The position numbers and the translations under genes are program-made. A stretch of 8,263 nt of DNA from an uncultured Clostridia bacterium (GTDB lineage: Bacteria; Bacillota; Clostridia; Christensenellales; Borkfalkiaceae), in NCBI GenBank assembly GCA_900548845.1, contig URMI01000033.1:1-8263 (forward strand), in the 5' to 3' direction. Position 1 is the stretch's first letter; each line of letters starts with the position of its first letter. Shown in pieces: positions 1 through 5,846 of this stretch. The notes beneath the pieces were generated by a model. That model was not told the DNA's origin, made no database searches, and worked only from the letters and a program-made list of their open reading frames with translations.

Positions 1-73
1 AGCCCGAGGAAATAAGGAGGGTGAGCGCCGTCAGTGCGGCGAAGAGGGTGCAAAGGAATTTTTTGAGCTTCAT
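1..73 (-). CDS. Start of an exported protein or lipoprotein, cut by the window edge
   Basis: Only the first 24 codons are visible. They encode a typical signal peptide: MKLKK at the N-terminus, then a hydrophobic stretch (FLCTLFAALTALTLLI) ending in SSG. The first base of the next codon is T, so a cysteine there (a lipobox ISSG-C) is possible but not shown. The ATG (complement of 71-73) overlaps the TGA of the upstream gene as ATGA, and a GGGAGGT ribosome binding site lies 5 nt before it, inside the end of that gene. This indicates translational coupling with the 231-aa membrane protein. The mature protein is outside the window, so no function can be given. Confidence 0.8.
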   Translation of the reverse strand, partial: MKLKKFLCTLFAALTALTLLISSG

Positions 74-765
74 GCCGCACCTCCCGTGCGCACGGGGCGC
101 TTTCCGCTCAAAATATCATGCGCAGAATGGTACTTCACGGCGGCGACGATGGCGACGGTCAGCACTGCAATCGCCGCGATGAGCGGGAAGTATGCGTCCG
201 AGCGGATGGAGCAGGCGGGGTTGCCGCTGCAATAGACGGGCAGGATCTGAGAGCTGTTGAGGGCGAGCGAGGAGATGAGGCTCCCGACGAGCAGCAGCAC
301 GGTGACGCCCGCCGCAAAGAGAAGAAGGGGCAGAAGGTCGTACTTTCGCCTGAGAAAGACGACGGCGGAAAGGACGGCGAGCGCAAGCGCCGCAATGACG
401 AGGACGAGCGATAAAATGCCCGTGAGGACGGTGCCCGTCTCCGCGTAGTAGTAGAAGGGGACGGCGATGTCGCCGAACACGGCGGCGGGGGAAGAAAAAC
501 TGCCCGAGACCGTCGCTAACGCGTACGACCAGACGCTGACGCTCACTTCGCGCCCGACGTCGGTGTTGTGGATGTAGGAAAGATCGCAAAAGAAGAGCGC
601 GAGCAAAAGGATGCTCAGCAAAAAGACGGAAAGAAGCAGAGGGGAAAGGCGCGAGAGCGCGTGTTTGTACTGTTCTTCGCGGGCGCGCTTCAAGTCTTCA
701 TAACGCCTTTTTTCGCGCGCGGAAAGCTGTTTGGCGGGGCGTGCCGCCATGGTATTTTCTTTCAT
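70..765 (-). CDS. Four-helix membrane protein of unknown function
   Basis: This is a 231-aa protein that I do not recognise. Residues 1-38 are highly charged (AREKRRYEDLKRAREEQYKH region) and probably form a cytoplasmic helix. Hydrophobic segments follow at about 42-62, 112-138, 144-169 and 192-212, with a polar, probably extracellular stretch between the first two. The loop before the last helix holds two cysteines (YCSGNPACS) that could form a disulfide outside the cell. The start ATG at 763-765 has a GGAG about 10 nt upstream; a second ATG five codons in (MAARPAK) has a poorer site. The gene lies 69 nt after the lipoprotein gene and overlaps the next gene by ATGA, so the three are probably one transcript. 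The codon use matches the GC-rich chromosome. A role in transport or cell-surface function would be only a guess. Confidence 0.85.
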   Translation of the reverse strand: MKENTMAARPAKQLSAREKRRYEDLKRAREEQYKHALSRLSPLLLSVFLLSILLLALFFCDLSYIHNTDVGREVSVSVWSYALATVSGSFSSPAAVFGDIAVPFYYYAETGTVLTGILSLVLVIAALALAVLSAVVFLRRKYDLLPLLLFAAGVTVLLLVGSLISSLALNSSQILPVYCSGNPACSIRSDAYFPLIAAIAVLTVAIVAAVKYHSAHDILSGKRPVRTGGAA

Positions 766-795
766 GTGTGTTGTACTCCGAATAAAATGTTGTGC

Positions 796-835
796 GGCGG
801 AAATTTCCGCCCAAGCGTGTCCGGCGGCGGAAATT
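796..835 (-). repeat. 16-bp perfect palindrome plus a repeated half, between two genes
   Basis: Positions 796-811 read GGCGGAAATTTCCGCC, which is fully self-complementary. The sequence GGCGGAAATT returns at 826-835, next to the stop codon of the lipoprotein gene. In RNA from the minus strand the two copies can form a 10-bp stem (802-811 with 826-835) around a 14-nt loop. No T-run follows, so it is not a standard terminator. It could be an operator, a processing or pausing hairpin, or chance in GC-rich DNA. Confidence 0.6.
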
Positions 836-1356
836 CAGTCCGTCACATAGTAGGCGAGCGAAGAATAGTCTTCGATCGCAGTCAAAGAGCTGACGGAGAA
901 ACGGAACATCTGAATGTATTCCGTCTGTCCGTTGGGGACGCCGTTTGTATAGGCGTTGATCGCGATGGTCTCGGGCGTTTCGCTTTCGAGCTTGCCCGCA
1001 ATGTGGATCCACGCCTTGTCGTTGGTGTCCTCGCTCTGGTTTTTGGCTGCGGGGATGCTGCCGTCGTAATCGAGGATAAAGCCGATGATGGTATCGTTCC
1101 CGCAGGTGCAGCCGACGCCCGAAGAGCATTTTCGGACGCCGAGGGTGTATTCTTCGCCGCTCTCCACATCGGTGAGCTCATAGACAAAGCAGTCAAGTTC
1201 GATGTTCGAGCCCATATACGAGGAGGGGAAGGCGAGCATGTTCGTCATGGTCTTAAAGAAGGTGCGCTCGTTGAGCACATAGTCGCATCCCGCGCCCGTA
1301 AGCAAAATGCAAAGGACGGCAAGGACGGAAAGCAAAGTCCTGATCGCGTGTTTCAT
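835..1356 (-). CDS. Lipoprotein with a YcgQ/DUF1980-like domain
   Basis: This is a 173-aa lipoprotein. The N-terminus MKHAIRT is followed by a hydrophobic core and a lipobox LTGAGC, with the lipidated Cys at residue 24, so the protein should be anchored on the outer face of the membrane. The reading frame is open upstream to a GTG at 1470, but that start would place 38 extra residues before a complete signal peptide, so I chose the ATG at 1354-1356. Its ribosome binding site is weak. Residues 42-124 follow the pattern of the C-terminal domain of YcgQ/TIGR03943 (DUF1980): an FPSSYMGSNIEL entry, a CFVYELTD strand, an R-K-C-S-S-G-V-G-C-T-C segment (Cys 77, 83, 85) where that family has a conserved Cys pair, GFILDYDG, and DKAWIHIAGKLE. 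In Bacillus that domain sits beside the putative permease YcgR. The match is from memory of the pattern and is moderate. Metal binding by the Cys cluster is inference. Confidence 0.8.
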   Translation of the reverse strand: MKHAIRTLLSVLAVLCILLTGAGCDYVLNERTFFKTMTNMLAFPSSYMGSNIELDCFVYELTDVESGEEYTLGVRKCSSGVGCTCGNDTIIGFILDYDGSIPAAKNQSEDTNDKAWIHIAGKLESETPETIAINAYTNGVPNGQTEYIQMFRFSVSSLTAIEDYSSLAYYVTD

Positions 1357-1386
1357 ATCGTCATCTGTGGAAATAAGTTGGAATAA

Positions 1387-1415
1387 TATAAAATATTGAG
1401 TATAGAAGATGACAA
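1387..1415 (-). promoter_or_regulatory. Possible promoter of the lipoprotein operon
   Basis: On the minus strand TTGTCA (1410-1415) is followed after 17 nt by TTTATA (1387-1392) within an AT-rich stretch that stands out from its surroundings. It lies about 30 nt before the lipoprotein ATG. The -35 box is good and the -10 box is poor, and overlapping -10 alternatives exist (TATATT, TATACT). It would allow expression separate from the Cys/His-rich gene upstream. Confidence 0.35.
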
Positions 1416-1464
1416 AAACGGCAAGACAAACGGTGCGGGAGGCCTCATTCCGCACGCAAAAGCC

Positions 1465-1481
1465 GCGCACAAAAGGTGCGC
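1465..1481 (-). terminator. Weak terminator-like hairpin after the Cys/His-rich gene
   Basis: GCGCAC (1465-1470) and GTGCGC (1476-1481) form a perfect 6-bp stem with a 5-nt loop, about 30 nt past the stop codon at 1510-1512. On the minus strand it is followed by GGCTTTTG, a short and imperfect T-run, so it may end or slow transcription only partly. Confidence 0.35.
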
Positions 1482-1509
1482 CAAGACTTGTTTGCCTTGC
1501 CGTGAAACG

Positions 1510-1821
1510 TTAACTTGTGATCTTGACTTTGAGCGAGACGGGCGTGGGCGCAAAGCGGTGGGGTGCCGCGGCGGCGGGCCTGAGCTCGACTGAGAAGGCA
1601 GGCGCCTGGGGGCGCTCTTCCTCTTCGGAGGGAGCGGCGGAGCCGAGCGCGTGCGTGAGTTCGTTGCACAGGCTCATCTCGGTGCAGATCGGGCAGTCCT
1701 CGGGGGAGAGGCATTCGTGATCTGCGTTGACGCCGAAGTAAGCGGAGGAAAAGACGAGGCAGAAGGCTAAAATGAGCGCCGTCAAAAGGGCGATCGTGCG
1801 CCGAACAAAATGCCGCTGCAT
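1510..1821 (-). CDS. Small exported Cys/His-rich protein, possibly metal-binding
   Basis: This is a 103-aa protein. The reading frame is open upstream, but the ATG at 1819-1821 has an AAGGAGG site 8 nt before it and starts directly on a signal peptide (MQRHFVRR, then a hydrophobic core to about residue 28), so it is the start. Just after the membrane segment comes a compact cluster H35-E-C37 ... D-C43-P-I-C46 ... C52, which suggests a metal site or disulfides outside the membrane. The rest is a Glu/Pro/Ala-rich tail with no obvious fold. Small single-helix proteins with an H-x-C ... DCPIC pattern are common in Clostridia and are usually annotated as hypothetical. I associate them with metal-uptake loci, but that is recollection and is not shown here. 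A strong promoter lies immediately upstream. Confidence 0.8.
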   Translation of the reverse strand: MQRHFVRRTIALLTALILAFCLVFSSAYFGVNADHECLSPEDCPICTEMSLCNELTHALGSAAPSEEEERPQAPAFSVELRPAAAAPHRFAPTPVSLKVKITS

Positions 1822-1852
1822 GGCTGTTTCCTCCTTTTTTCTTTTGCCCTCT

Positions 1853-1880
1853 ATTTTAGCGCCGATTTTGCGCTTGTCAA
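1853..1880 (-). promoter_or_regulatory. Sigma-A promoter of the Cys/His-rich gene, with a palindrome in the spacer
   Basis: On the minus strand TTGACA (1875-1880), a 16-nt spacer and TAAAAT (1853-1858) form a good promoter about 31 nt before the ATG. The spacer holds an inverted repeat AGCGC-N7-GCGCT (1858-1874), placed between the two boxes where a repressor would block polymerase. The promoter is divergent from ytxC. Confidence 0.7.
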
Positions 1881-1996
1881 GAGTTTTTTTGCAAATGGGG
1901 TAAAATTTCACATATGCGTCACGCGGATGCGGGTGTTTTGCGGCACAAAATCGGGGCGGGAGAAATAAAAGACGGAAAGCGGCATACAATATCGTT

Positions 1997-2671
1997 GTGG
2001 AATTTCTCGTATCCGACCGCATGGAGCACAGCGGTTTTCTGGCGTATTTTTACAGCAGCGTGAGCGGGGCGCAGGGCGTCGGCAGGGCGGAGCTCGATGT
2101 TTCGGGGGAGCGCGCCGTCTGCCGCGTCTTTGCGGAAAGCCGTGCGCTGCCCGTTCTTTTAGAGCGCATGACGGAGATCGTCGCGGTGGGGTATAAGTAC
2201 CGCTTCCTCGACGGCTGCGTGCGCGTGGGGCTTAAGGAACGGGAGCGGGCGCTGCTGCTTTCCGCGCTCATCGCGGCGGACCTCGAAGGAGACAGGCAAT
2301 ATATCCTGCCCCGCCTTGCGAGCGAGAAGGAGTATTGCCTCGACGGGCTGTTTGCCTTCCGCATGGGAGAGCTTCGGGAAAAGTGGGAGCGCATCGCGGC
2401 GTATATCCCAGAGGGGTTTTCGCAAAAAGATCTCAGAAATTTTAGTACGTTTCTCGTGCAGGAGAGCCGCCGCACCGTCTATCTGAAAAATTCCGAAGTG
2501 TACGGAGAAAATTTCAGAAGGCTCCGCCTTTCCCGCCTGACAGGGAGAGAATGCGCCGAGCGGGAGATCGTGCTTGCGGATGCGGGATATGTGAACTGCC
2601 TCGGGAATATCCCGGACGGGATGGGGGAATTCCTGAAAAATTATTATGCGGGGCGCACCGTATTCTCTTGA
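1997..2671 (+). CDS. ytxC: YtxC-like sporulation protein
   Basis: This is a 224-aa soluble protein, shorter than Bacillus subtilis YtxC (about 281 aa). It is assigned mainly on position, directly upstream of thrS as in Bacillus (dnaI-ytxC-thrS), together with the general character of the family: an N-terminal region with a conserved small/polar core, a central charged helix (residues about 80-95, LKERERALLLSAL), and a C-terminal part rich in aromatic and charged residues, including DLRNFSTFLVQESRR and a YVNCLGNIPDGMGEF ending. The YtxC family is named for sporulation, but its biochemical role is not known. The frame opens at GTG 1997 without a clear ribosome binding site; an ATG at 2021 is the alternative and is no better supported. 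The stop codon lies inside the -35 box of the thrS promoter. Confidence 0.65.
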   Translation: MEFLVSDRMEHSGFLAYFYSSVSGAQGVGRAELDVSGERAVCRVFAESRALPVLLERMTEIVAVGYKYRFLDGCVRVGLKERERALLLSALIAADLEGDRQYILPRLASEKEYCLDGLFAFRMGELREKWERIAAYIPEGFSQKDLRNFSTFLVQESRRTVYLKNSEVYGENFRRLRLSRLTGRECAEREIVLADAGYVNCLGNIPDGMGEFLKNYYAGRTVFS

Positions 2672-2696
2672 CAAAGGGGAGGGCATCCGCTATAAT
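2668..2696 (+). promoter_or_regulatory. Consensus sigma-A promoter of thrS
   Basis: TTGACA (2668-2673), a 17-nt spacer and TATAAT (2691-2696) match the consensus exactly. Transcription should begin near 2702-2704. The -35 box contains the ytxC stop codon (TGA 2669-2671). A perfect promoter fits a gene controlled afterwards by termination in the leader. Confidence 0.93.
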
Positions 2697-2704
2697 AGGG
2701 ACAA

Positions 2705-2729
2705 GCTTCGGCAGGGAATGAGCCGAAGC
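2705..2729 (+). other. Extra hairpin at the 5' end of the T-box transcript
   Basis: GCTTCGGC (2705-2712) and GCCGAAGC (2722-2729) pair perfectly over 8 bp around a 9-nt loop AGGGAATGA. It starts within a few nucleotides of the predicted transcription start and precedes Stem I. No T-run follows. It is not part of the canonical T-box fold as I know it; it may protect the 5' end or have another role. Confidence 0.7.
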
Positions 2730-2894
2730 CCGCAAAAAGACAAGTAGCACTGCTTTCTTGGGTACAGAGAGCGCGCCCTTCGGCTGCAAGGCGCGTCCCA
2801 CAGGGCAGAGGGCGAAACCGCTTTGCGCTCTTTTCAAAATTGCATTCGAGCGGCCGCAGGATACGGCAATTAAGGTGGAACCGCGCAGATGATG

Positions 2895-2935
2895 CGTCCT
2901 TAACTTCTCGTTTTTGAGGAATTAAGGGCGTTTTT
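2895..2935 (+). terminator. T-box factor-independent terminator
   Basis: CGTCCTTAA (2895-2903) pairs with TTAAGGGCG (2922-2930), continues through a partly paired CTTCTC/GAGGAA top, and is followed by TTTTT (2931-2935). It competes with the antiterminator for CCTTAA and ends the transcript about 90 nt before thrS. Confidence 0.92.
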
Positions 2936-2949
2936 CTTATGTTAGCATA

Positions 2950-2970
2950 GTATTATGCCTGACATAATAC
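2950..2970 (+). repeat. Perfect inverted repeat between the T-box terminator and thrS
   Basis: GTATTATG (2950-2957) and CATAATAC (2963-2970) are exact reverse complements separated by CCTGA. The element lies 20 nt after the terminator T-run and about 50 nt before the thrS ATG. The AT-rich 21-bp shape resembles an operator, but no convincing second promoter is visible here. In the read-through mRNA it would form an 8-bp hairpin. Confidence 0.6.
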
Positions 2971-3021
2971 CGATATAACTTGCAAAAGAATTGAATTTCC
3001 TGCATAGGAAGGAGGTCTTAT

Positions 3022-4929
3022 ATGAACATCACTTTGAAAAACGGCGATAAGCTGGAAGTTGCGGAAGGTGCGGACTGCGCCGCTGCCGCAAAGGCCATCT
3101 CGGAAGGGCTCGCCCGCGCCGCCGTCGCCGCCAAGGTCAACGGGGAACTCGTCGATCTTTCGACGGCGCTCAAGGAGGGGGACAGCCTCGAGATCGTCAC
3201 CCTCAAAGACAAGGAGGGGCTGCACGTCTACCGCCACACCTGCGCGCATGTGCTGGCGCAGGCCATCAAGAACATTTTCCCGACTTCGAAGCTTGCGATC
3301 GGGCCCGTCATCGACAACGGGTTCTACTATGACATCGACTTCAAGACGCCCATCACAATGGACGACTTTGCCAAGATCGAGGCGGAGATGAAGAAGATCA
3401 TCAAGAGCAACCTGCCCATTGAGCGCTTCACGCTTCCGAGAAGTGAGGCCGTCGCGCTCATGAGCGGATTCGGCGAAAACTACAAGGTGGAACTCATCAA
3501 CGACCTGCCCGAAGGGGAGGAGATCTCCTTCTACAAGCAGGGCGCGTTCATCGACCTTTGCAGGGGTCCTCATCTTCCCTCGACGGGCAAGATCAAGGCG
3601 TTCAAGCTGATGAGCATCGCGGGCGCTTACTGGCGCGGCGACGAAAAGAAGAAGATGCTCACCCGCATCTATGGCACCGCGTTCGCGAAGAAGGAGGAGA
3701 TGGACGCTTACTTTGTCATGCTCGAAGAGGCGAAGAAGCGCGACCATATCAAGCTCGGGAGAGAGCTCAAGCTCTTCGCGCTCCTCAACGAGGGCCGCGG
3801 CTTCCCCTTCTTCCTGCCCAACGGCATGGTGCTCAAAAACCTGCTCATCGACTACTGGCGTCAGATCCACCGCCGCGACGGCTACGTCGAGGTGCAGACG
3901 CCCATGATCATGACCCGCACGCTCTGGGAGACTTCGGGGCATTGGGATCATTACAAGGACAACATGTACACGACCAAGATCGACGGGGAGGAGTGCGCCA
4001 TCAAGCCCATGAACTGCCCCGGCGGCGTGCTCGTCTACAAGCTTTCGCCCCACAGCTATAAGGATCTTCCCATCCGCATGGGCGAGCTCGGGCTTGTCCA
4101 CCGCCATGAGAAGAGCGGTCAGCTGCACGGGCTCATGCGCGTGAGATGCTTCACGCAGGACGACGCGCACATCTTCATGACTCCCGAGCAGATCACCTCC
4201 GAGATCAAGGGTGTCGTCAAGCTCATCGACGAAGTTTACAAGCTCTTCGGGTTCAAATATCATGTGGAGCTCTCCACCCGCCCCGACGACAGCATGGGTT
4301 CGGACGAAGATTGGGAGAACGCGACGAACGCGCTTCGGGCGGCGCTCGAAGGGCTCGGGCTCGAATACGAGGTCAACGAGGGCGACGGTGCCTTCTACGG
4401 CCCCAAGATCGACTTCCACCTCGAGGACAGCATCGGCAGAACGTGGCAGTGCGGCACCATTCAGCTCGACTTCCAGCTGCCGCAGCGCTTCGACCTCGAA
4501 TATGTGGGCGAGGACGGGCAGAAACACCGCCCGATCATGATCCACCGCGTGGTGTTCGGCTCCATCGAGCGCTTCATGGCCATCCTCATCGAGCACTTCG
4601 CGGGCAAGTTCCCCGTGTGGCTCGCGCCCGAGCAGGTTAAGGTGCTTCCCGTCACCGACCGCGCCGCCGAGTACGCGCAGGCGCTTGCCGATGAGATGAA
4701 CGCGGCGGGCTTCCGCGCCTCTGCGGACCTCCGCAAGGAGAAGCTGGGCAGGAAGATCCTCGACGCCGAAGTGGAGAAGGTGCCCTATAAGCTCGTCGTG
4801 GGTGACAAGGAGATGGAGGACTGCACCGTCTCCGTGCGCCGCCGCGGAGAGGGTGACATCGGCGTGATGGACAAATCGTCCTTCTTCGAGATGCTCCGCG
4901 AGGAGAACGACAGCAAGAAGATCTTCTAA
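3022..4929 (+). CDS. thrS: Threonyl-tRNA synthetase
   Basis: This 635-aa cytoplasmic enzyme joins threonine to tRNA-Thr using ATP; E. coli ThrRS has 642 aa, so it is full length. The order of domains is a TGS domain (about 1-60), the editing domain with HTCAH (H72, H76) and C180-x3-H184 for hydrolysis of mischarged Ser-tRNA, the class II catalytic core (about 240-530), and the anticodon-binding domain (about 535-635). Catalytic zinc ligands can be read as C332 (KPMNCPGG), H383 (TQDDAH) and H508 (MIHR). Motif 2 is around HRHEKSG (360-366) and motif 3 around GSIERF. The ATG has an AAGGAGGT site 6-7 nt upstream. Expression is controlled by the T-box leader. Nothing in the gene is unusual; a GC-rich antisense reading frame covers it but is a shadow. 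Confidence 0.98.
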   Translation: MNITLKNGDKLEVAEGADCAAAAKAISEGLARAAVAAKVNGELVDLSTALKEGDSLEIVTLKDKEGLHVYRHTCAHVLAQAIKNIFPTSKLAIGPVIDNGFYYDIDFKTPITMDDFAKIEAEMKKIIKSNLPIERFTLPRSEAVALMSGFGENYKVELINDLPEGEEISFYKQGAFIDLCRGPHLPSTGKIKAFKLMSIAGAYWRGDEKKKMLTRIYGTAFAKKEEMDAYFVMLEEAKKRDHIKLGRELKLFALLNEGRGFPFFLPNGMVLKNLLIDYWRQIHRRDGYVEVQTPMIMTRTLWETSGHWDHYKDNMYTTKIDGEECAIKPMNCPGGVLVYKLSPHSYKDLPIRMGELGLVHRHEKSGQLHGLMRVRCFTQDDAHIFMTPEQITSEIKGVVKLIDEVYKLFGFKYHVELSTRPDDSMGSDEDWENATNALRAALEGLGLEYEVNEGDGAFYGPKIDFHLEDSIGRTWQCGTIQLDFQLPQRFDLEYVGEDGQKHRPIMIHRVVFGSIERFMAILIEHFAGKFPVWLAPEQVKVLPVTDRAAEYAQALADEMNAAGFRASADLRKEKLGRKILDAEVEKVPYKLVVGDKEMEDCTVSVRRRGEGDIGVMDKSSFFEMLREENDSKKIF

Positions 4930-5004
4930 GAGGGCGCGTTTGCGCCGAGAGAAAGTTATTTCCGGGCGCAGACGTTCCATAACGGGCGTATATCTGAGGA
5001 TCGG

Positions 5005-5048
5005 GAGGCGCGCTTATCTTGCAGGCAGGATGGGTGCGCCTCTTTTTT
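5005..5048 (+). terminator. Factor-independent terminator after thrS
   Basis: GAGGCGC (5005-5011) pairs exactly with GCGCCTC (5036-5042), followed by TTTTTT (5043-5048). The 24-nt loop can pair further through ATC/GAT. It ends about 40 nt before the next ATG, so the next gene needs its own promoter or read-through. A smaller GGCGC-GTTT-GCGCC hairpin sits just after the thrS stop at 4933-4946 without a T-run. Confidence 0.85.
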
Positions 5049-5086
5049 GATCGCGGCGGCATCCAAGCGGAAAGGAGCGGAGCAGT

Positions 5087-5734
5087 ATGGAGATCGCGAA
5101 TAACATTCTGAAGTATTACTTGAAAAACGTGTACTTCATTACAGGCACTGCCTATGCGGGAAAATCGACCGCCGTCAAGATGCTTGCCGAACGGTACGGC
5201 ATGATCTGCTGCGGAGAAAACTTTCACAGCGCCGTATCCGACGTTGTTGCTTCGCCCGAACGGCAGCCGAATATCCATTATCTCAATACTTTGACCGATT
5301 GGAAGCAGTTTGTGACGCGCCCTCCCGAAGAATATGCAAATTGGGCGGCGGGCATTGCGCGGGAGGCTGCCGAATTTGAAGTTGCGGCACTCATCTCCCT
5401 GCCCAAAGACAGGAAGGCGATCGTTGACACCAACATCCCCGTCGGCATGTTAAAGGAAATTTCCGATTTTCGCCGCGTTGCCGTGATGCTCTCGCCGCAG
5501 TCGATGAGCGTAGAGCGATTCTTTGAACGGGGGGATGCGGAAAAGCAGTTTCTCTTAAAGACGATCGAAAGCTGCGAAGACCCCGACGCCGTTCTCCAAA
5601 ACTTCCGTCAGGGGCTTGCGCTCGTCAATTCCCGCGAAGCTTATGAGGAATTTGCGGGCAGCGGGTTTTTCACGCTCGTCAGAGAAGAGGACGGCAGAGA
5701 CACCAGGGAAGAATGCTCATGTGCGGTAAAGTAA
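5087..5734 (+). CDS. P-loop NTPase or kinase-like protein of unknown function
   Basis: This is a 215-aa soluble protein. A Walker A motif GTAYAGKST (residues 20-28) follows a hydrophobic strand VYFIT near the N-terminus, the arrangement of small nucleoside or nucleotide kinases and related P-loop folds. A second hydrophobic strand with acidic residue, IVDTNIP (112-118), could be the Walker B strand. Two cysteines at 41-42 and a Cys-rich C-terminus (EECSCAVK) are also present. There is no helicase, ABC or AAA+ signature and no membrane segment. The ATG has AAAGGAG about 10 nt upstream. It stands alone between the thrS terminator and the AT-rich segment, with GC-rich codon use like the chromosome. 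I do not recognise the family; its substrate is unknown. Confidence 0.85.
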   Translation: MEIANNILKYYLKNVYFITGTAYAGKSTAVKMLAERYGMICCGENFHSAVSDVVASPERQPNIHYLNTLTDWKQFVTRPPEEYANWAAGIAREAAEFEVAALISLPKDRKAIVDTNIPVGMLKEISDFRRVAVMLSPQSMSVERFFERGDAEKQFLLKTIESCEDPDAVLQNFRQGLALVNSREAYEEFAGSGFFTLVREEDGRDTREECSCAVK

Positions 5735-5805
5735 CACAATAATTTGATAGGCAACCGCCCCTATTCCGTAATTTGAAAGACCGGCTATAAAAAGTTGTAT
5801 CCGTA

Positions 5806-5814
5806 TGGTATAAT
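5806..5814 (+). promoter_or_regulatory. Extended -10 promoter of the XRE regulator
   Basis: TGGTATAAT (5806-5814) is a perfect extended -10 element (TGn followed by TATAAT), about 32 nt before the ATG. There is no good -35 box at the usual distance (TATAAA at 5786), as is often the case with extended -10 promoters. Confidence 0.7.
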
Positions 5815-5846
5815 AAAAACAAAAAATATCAAGGTGGTAAACGCTT

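Larger units (their letters stand above)
2703..2938 (+). promoter_or_regulatory. T-box riboswitch (threonine) controlling thrS
   Basis: This leader RNA senses tRNA-Thr. Stem I can be drawn from AAAAGA (2735-2740) to TCTTTT (2829-2834). It holds an AGTA loop-E motif (2743-2746), a CAGAGAG segment, a distal helix CGCGCC/GGCGCG (2772-2777 with 2790-2795) whose loop contains GGCTGCAA, and on its 3' side GAA followed by ACC (2817-2819), a threonine codon in the specifier position. A second stem, ATTGC/GCAAT (2839-2870), precedes the T-box AAGGTGGAACCGCG (2872-2885). TTAAGG (2870-2875) can pair with CCTTAA (2898-2903) as antiterminator, and the same CCTTAA pairs with the terminator 3' arm. The TGGA bulge (2876-2879) would pair with a tRNA end of UCCA. 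Uncharged tRNA-Thr should therefore allow thrS transcription. Confidence 0.95.

Noticed and set aside
568..1386. 272-codon plus-strand frame opposite the lipoprotein and membrane protein genes
   Set aside because: It is a shadow of two minus-strand genes with signal peptides, membrane helices and ribosome binding sites. It has no good start signal.
1357..1470. GTG start at 1470 for the lipoprotein
   Set aside because: It would put 38 residues before a complete signal peptide with lipobox and has no ribosome binding site.
1822..2022. N-terminal extension of the Cys/His-rich protein up to 2022
   Set aside because: The extension covers its own promoter, and the ATG at 1821 has a strong ribosome binding site and a signal peptide directly after it.
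2953..4980. 675-codon open frame on the minus strand across thrS
   Set aside because: It is the antisense of thrS in a frame where GC-rich third positions remove stop codons. The product is repetitive Val/Leu/Glu/Asp with no family, and thrS has full motif support.
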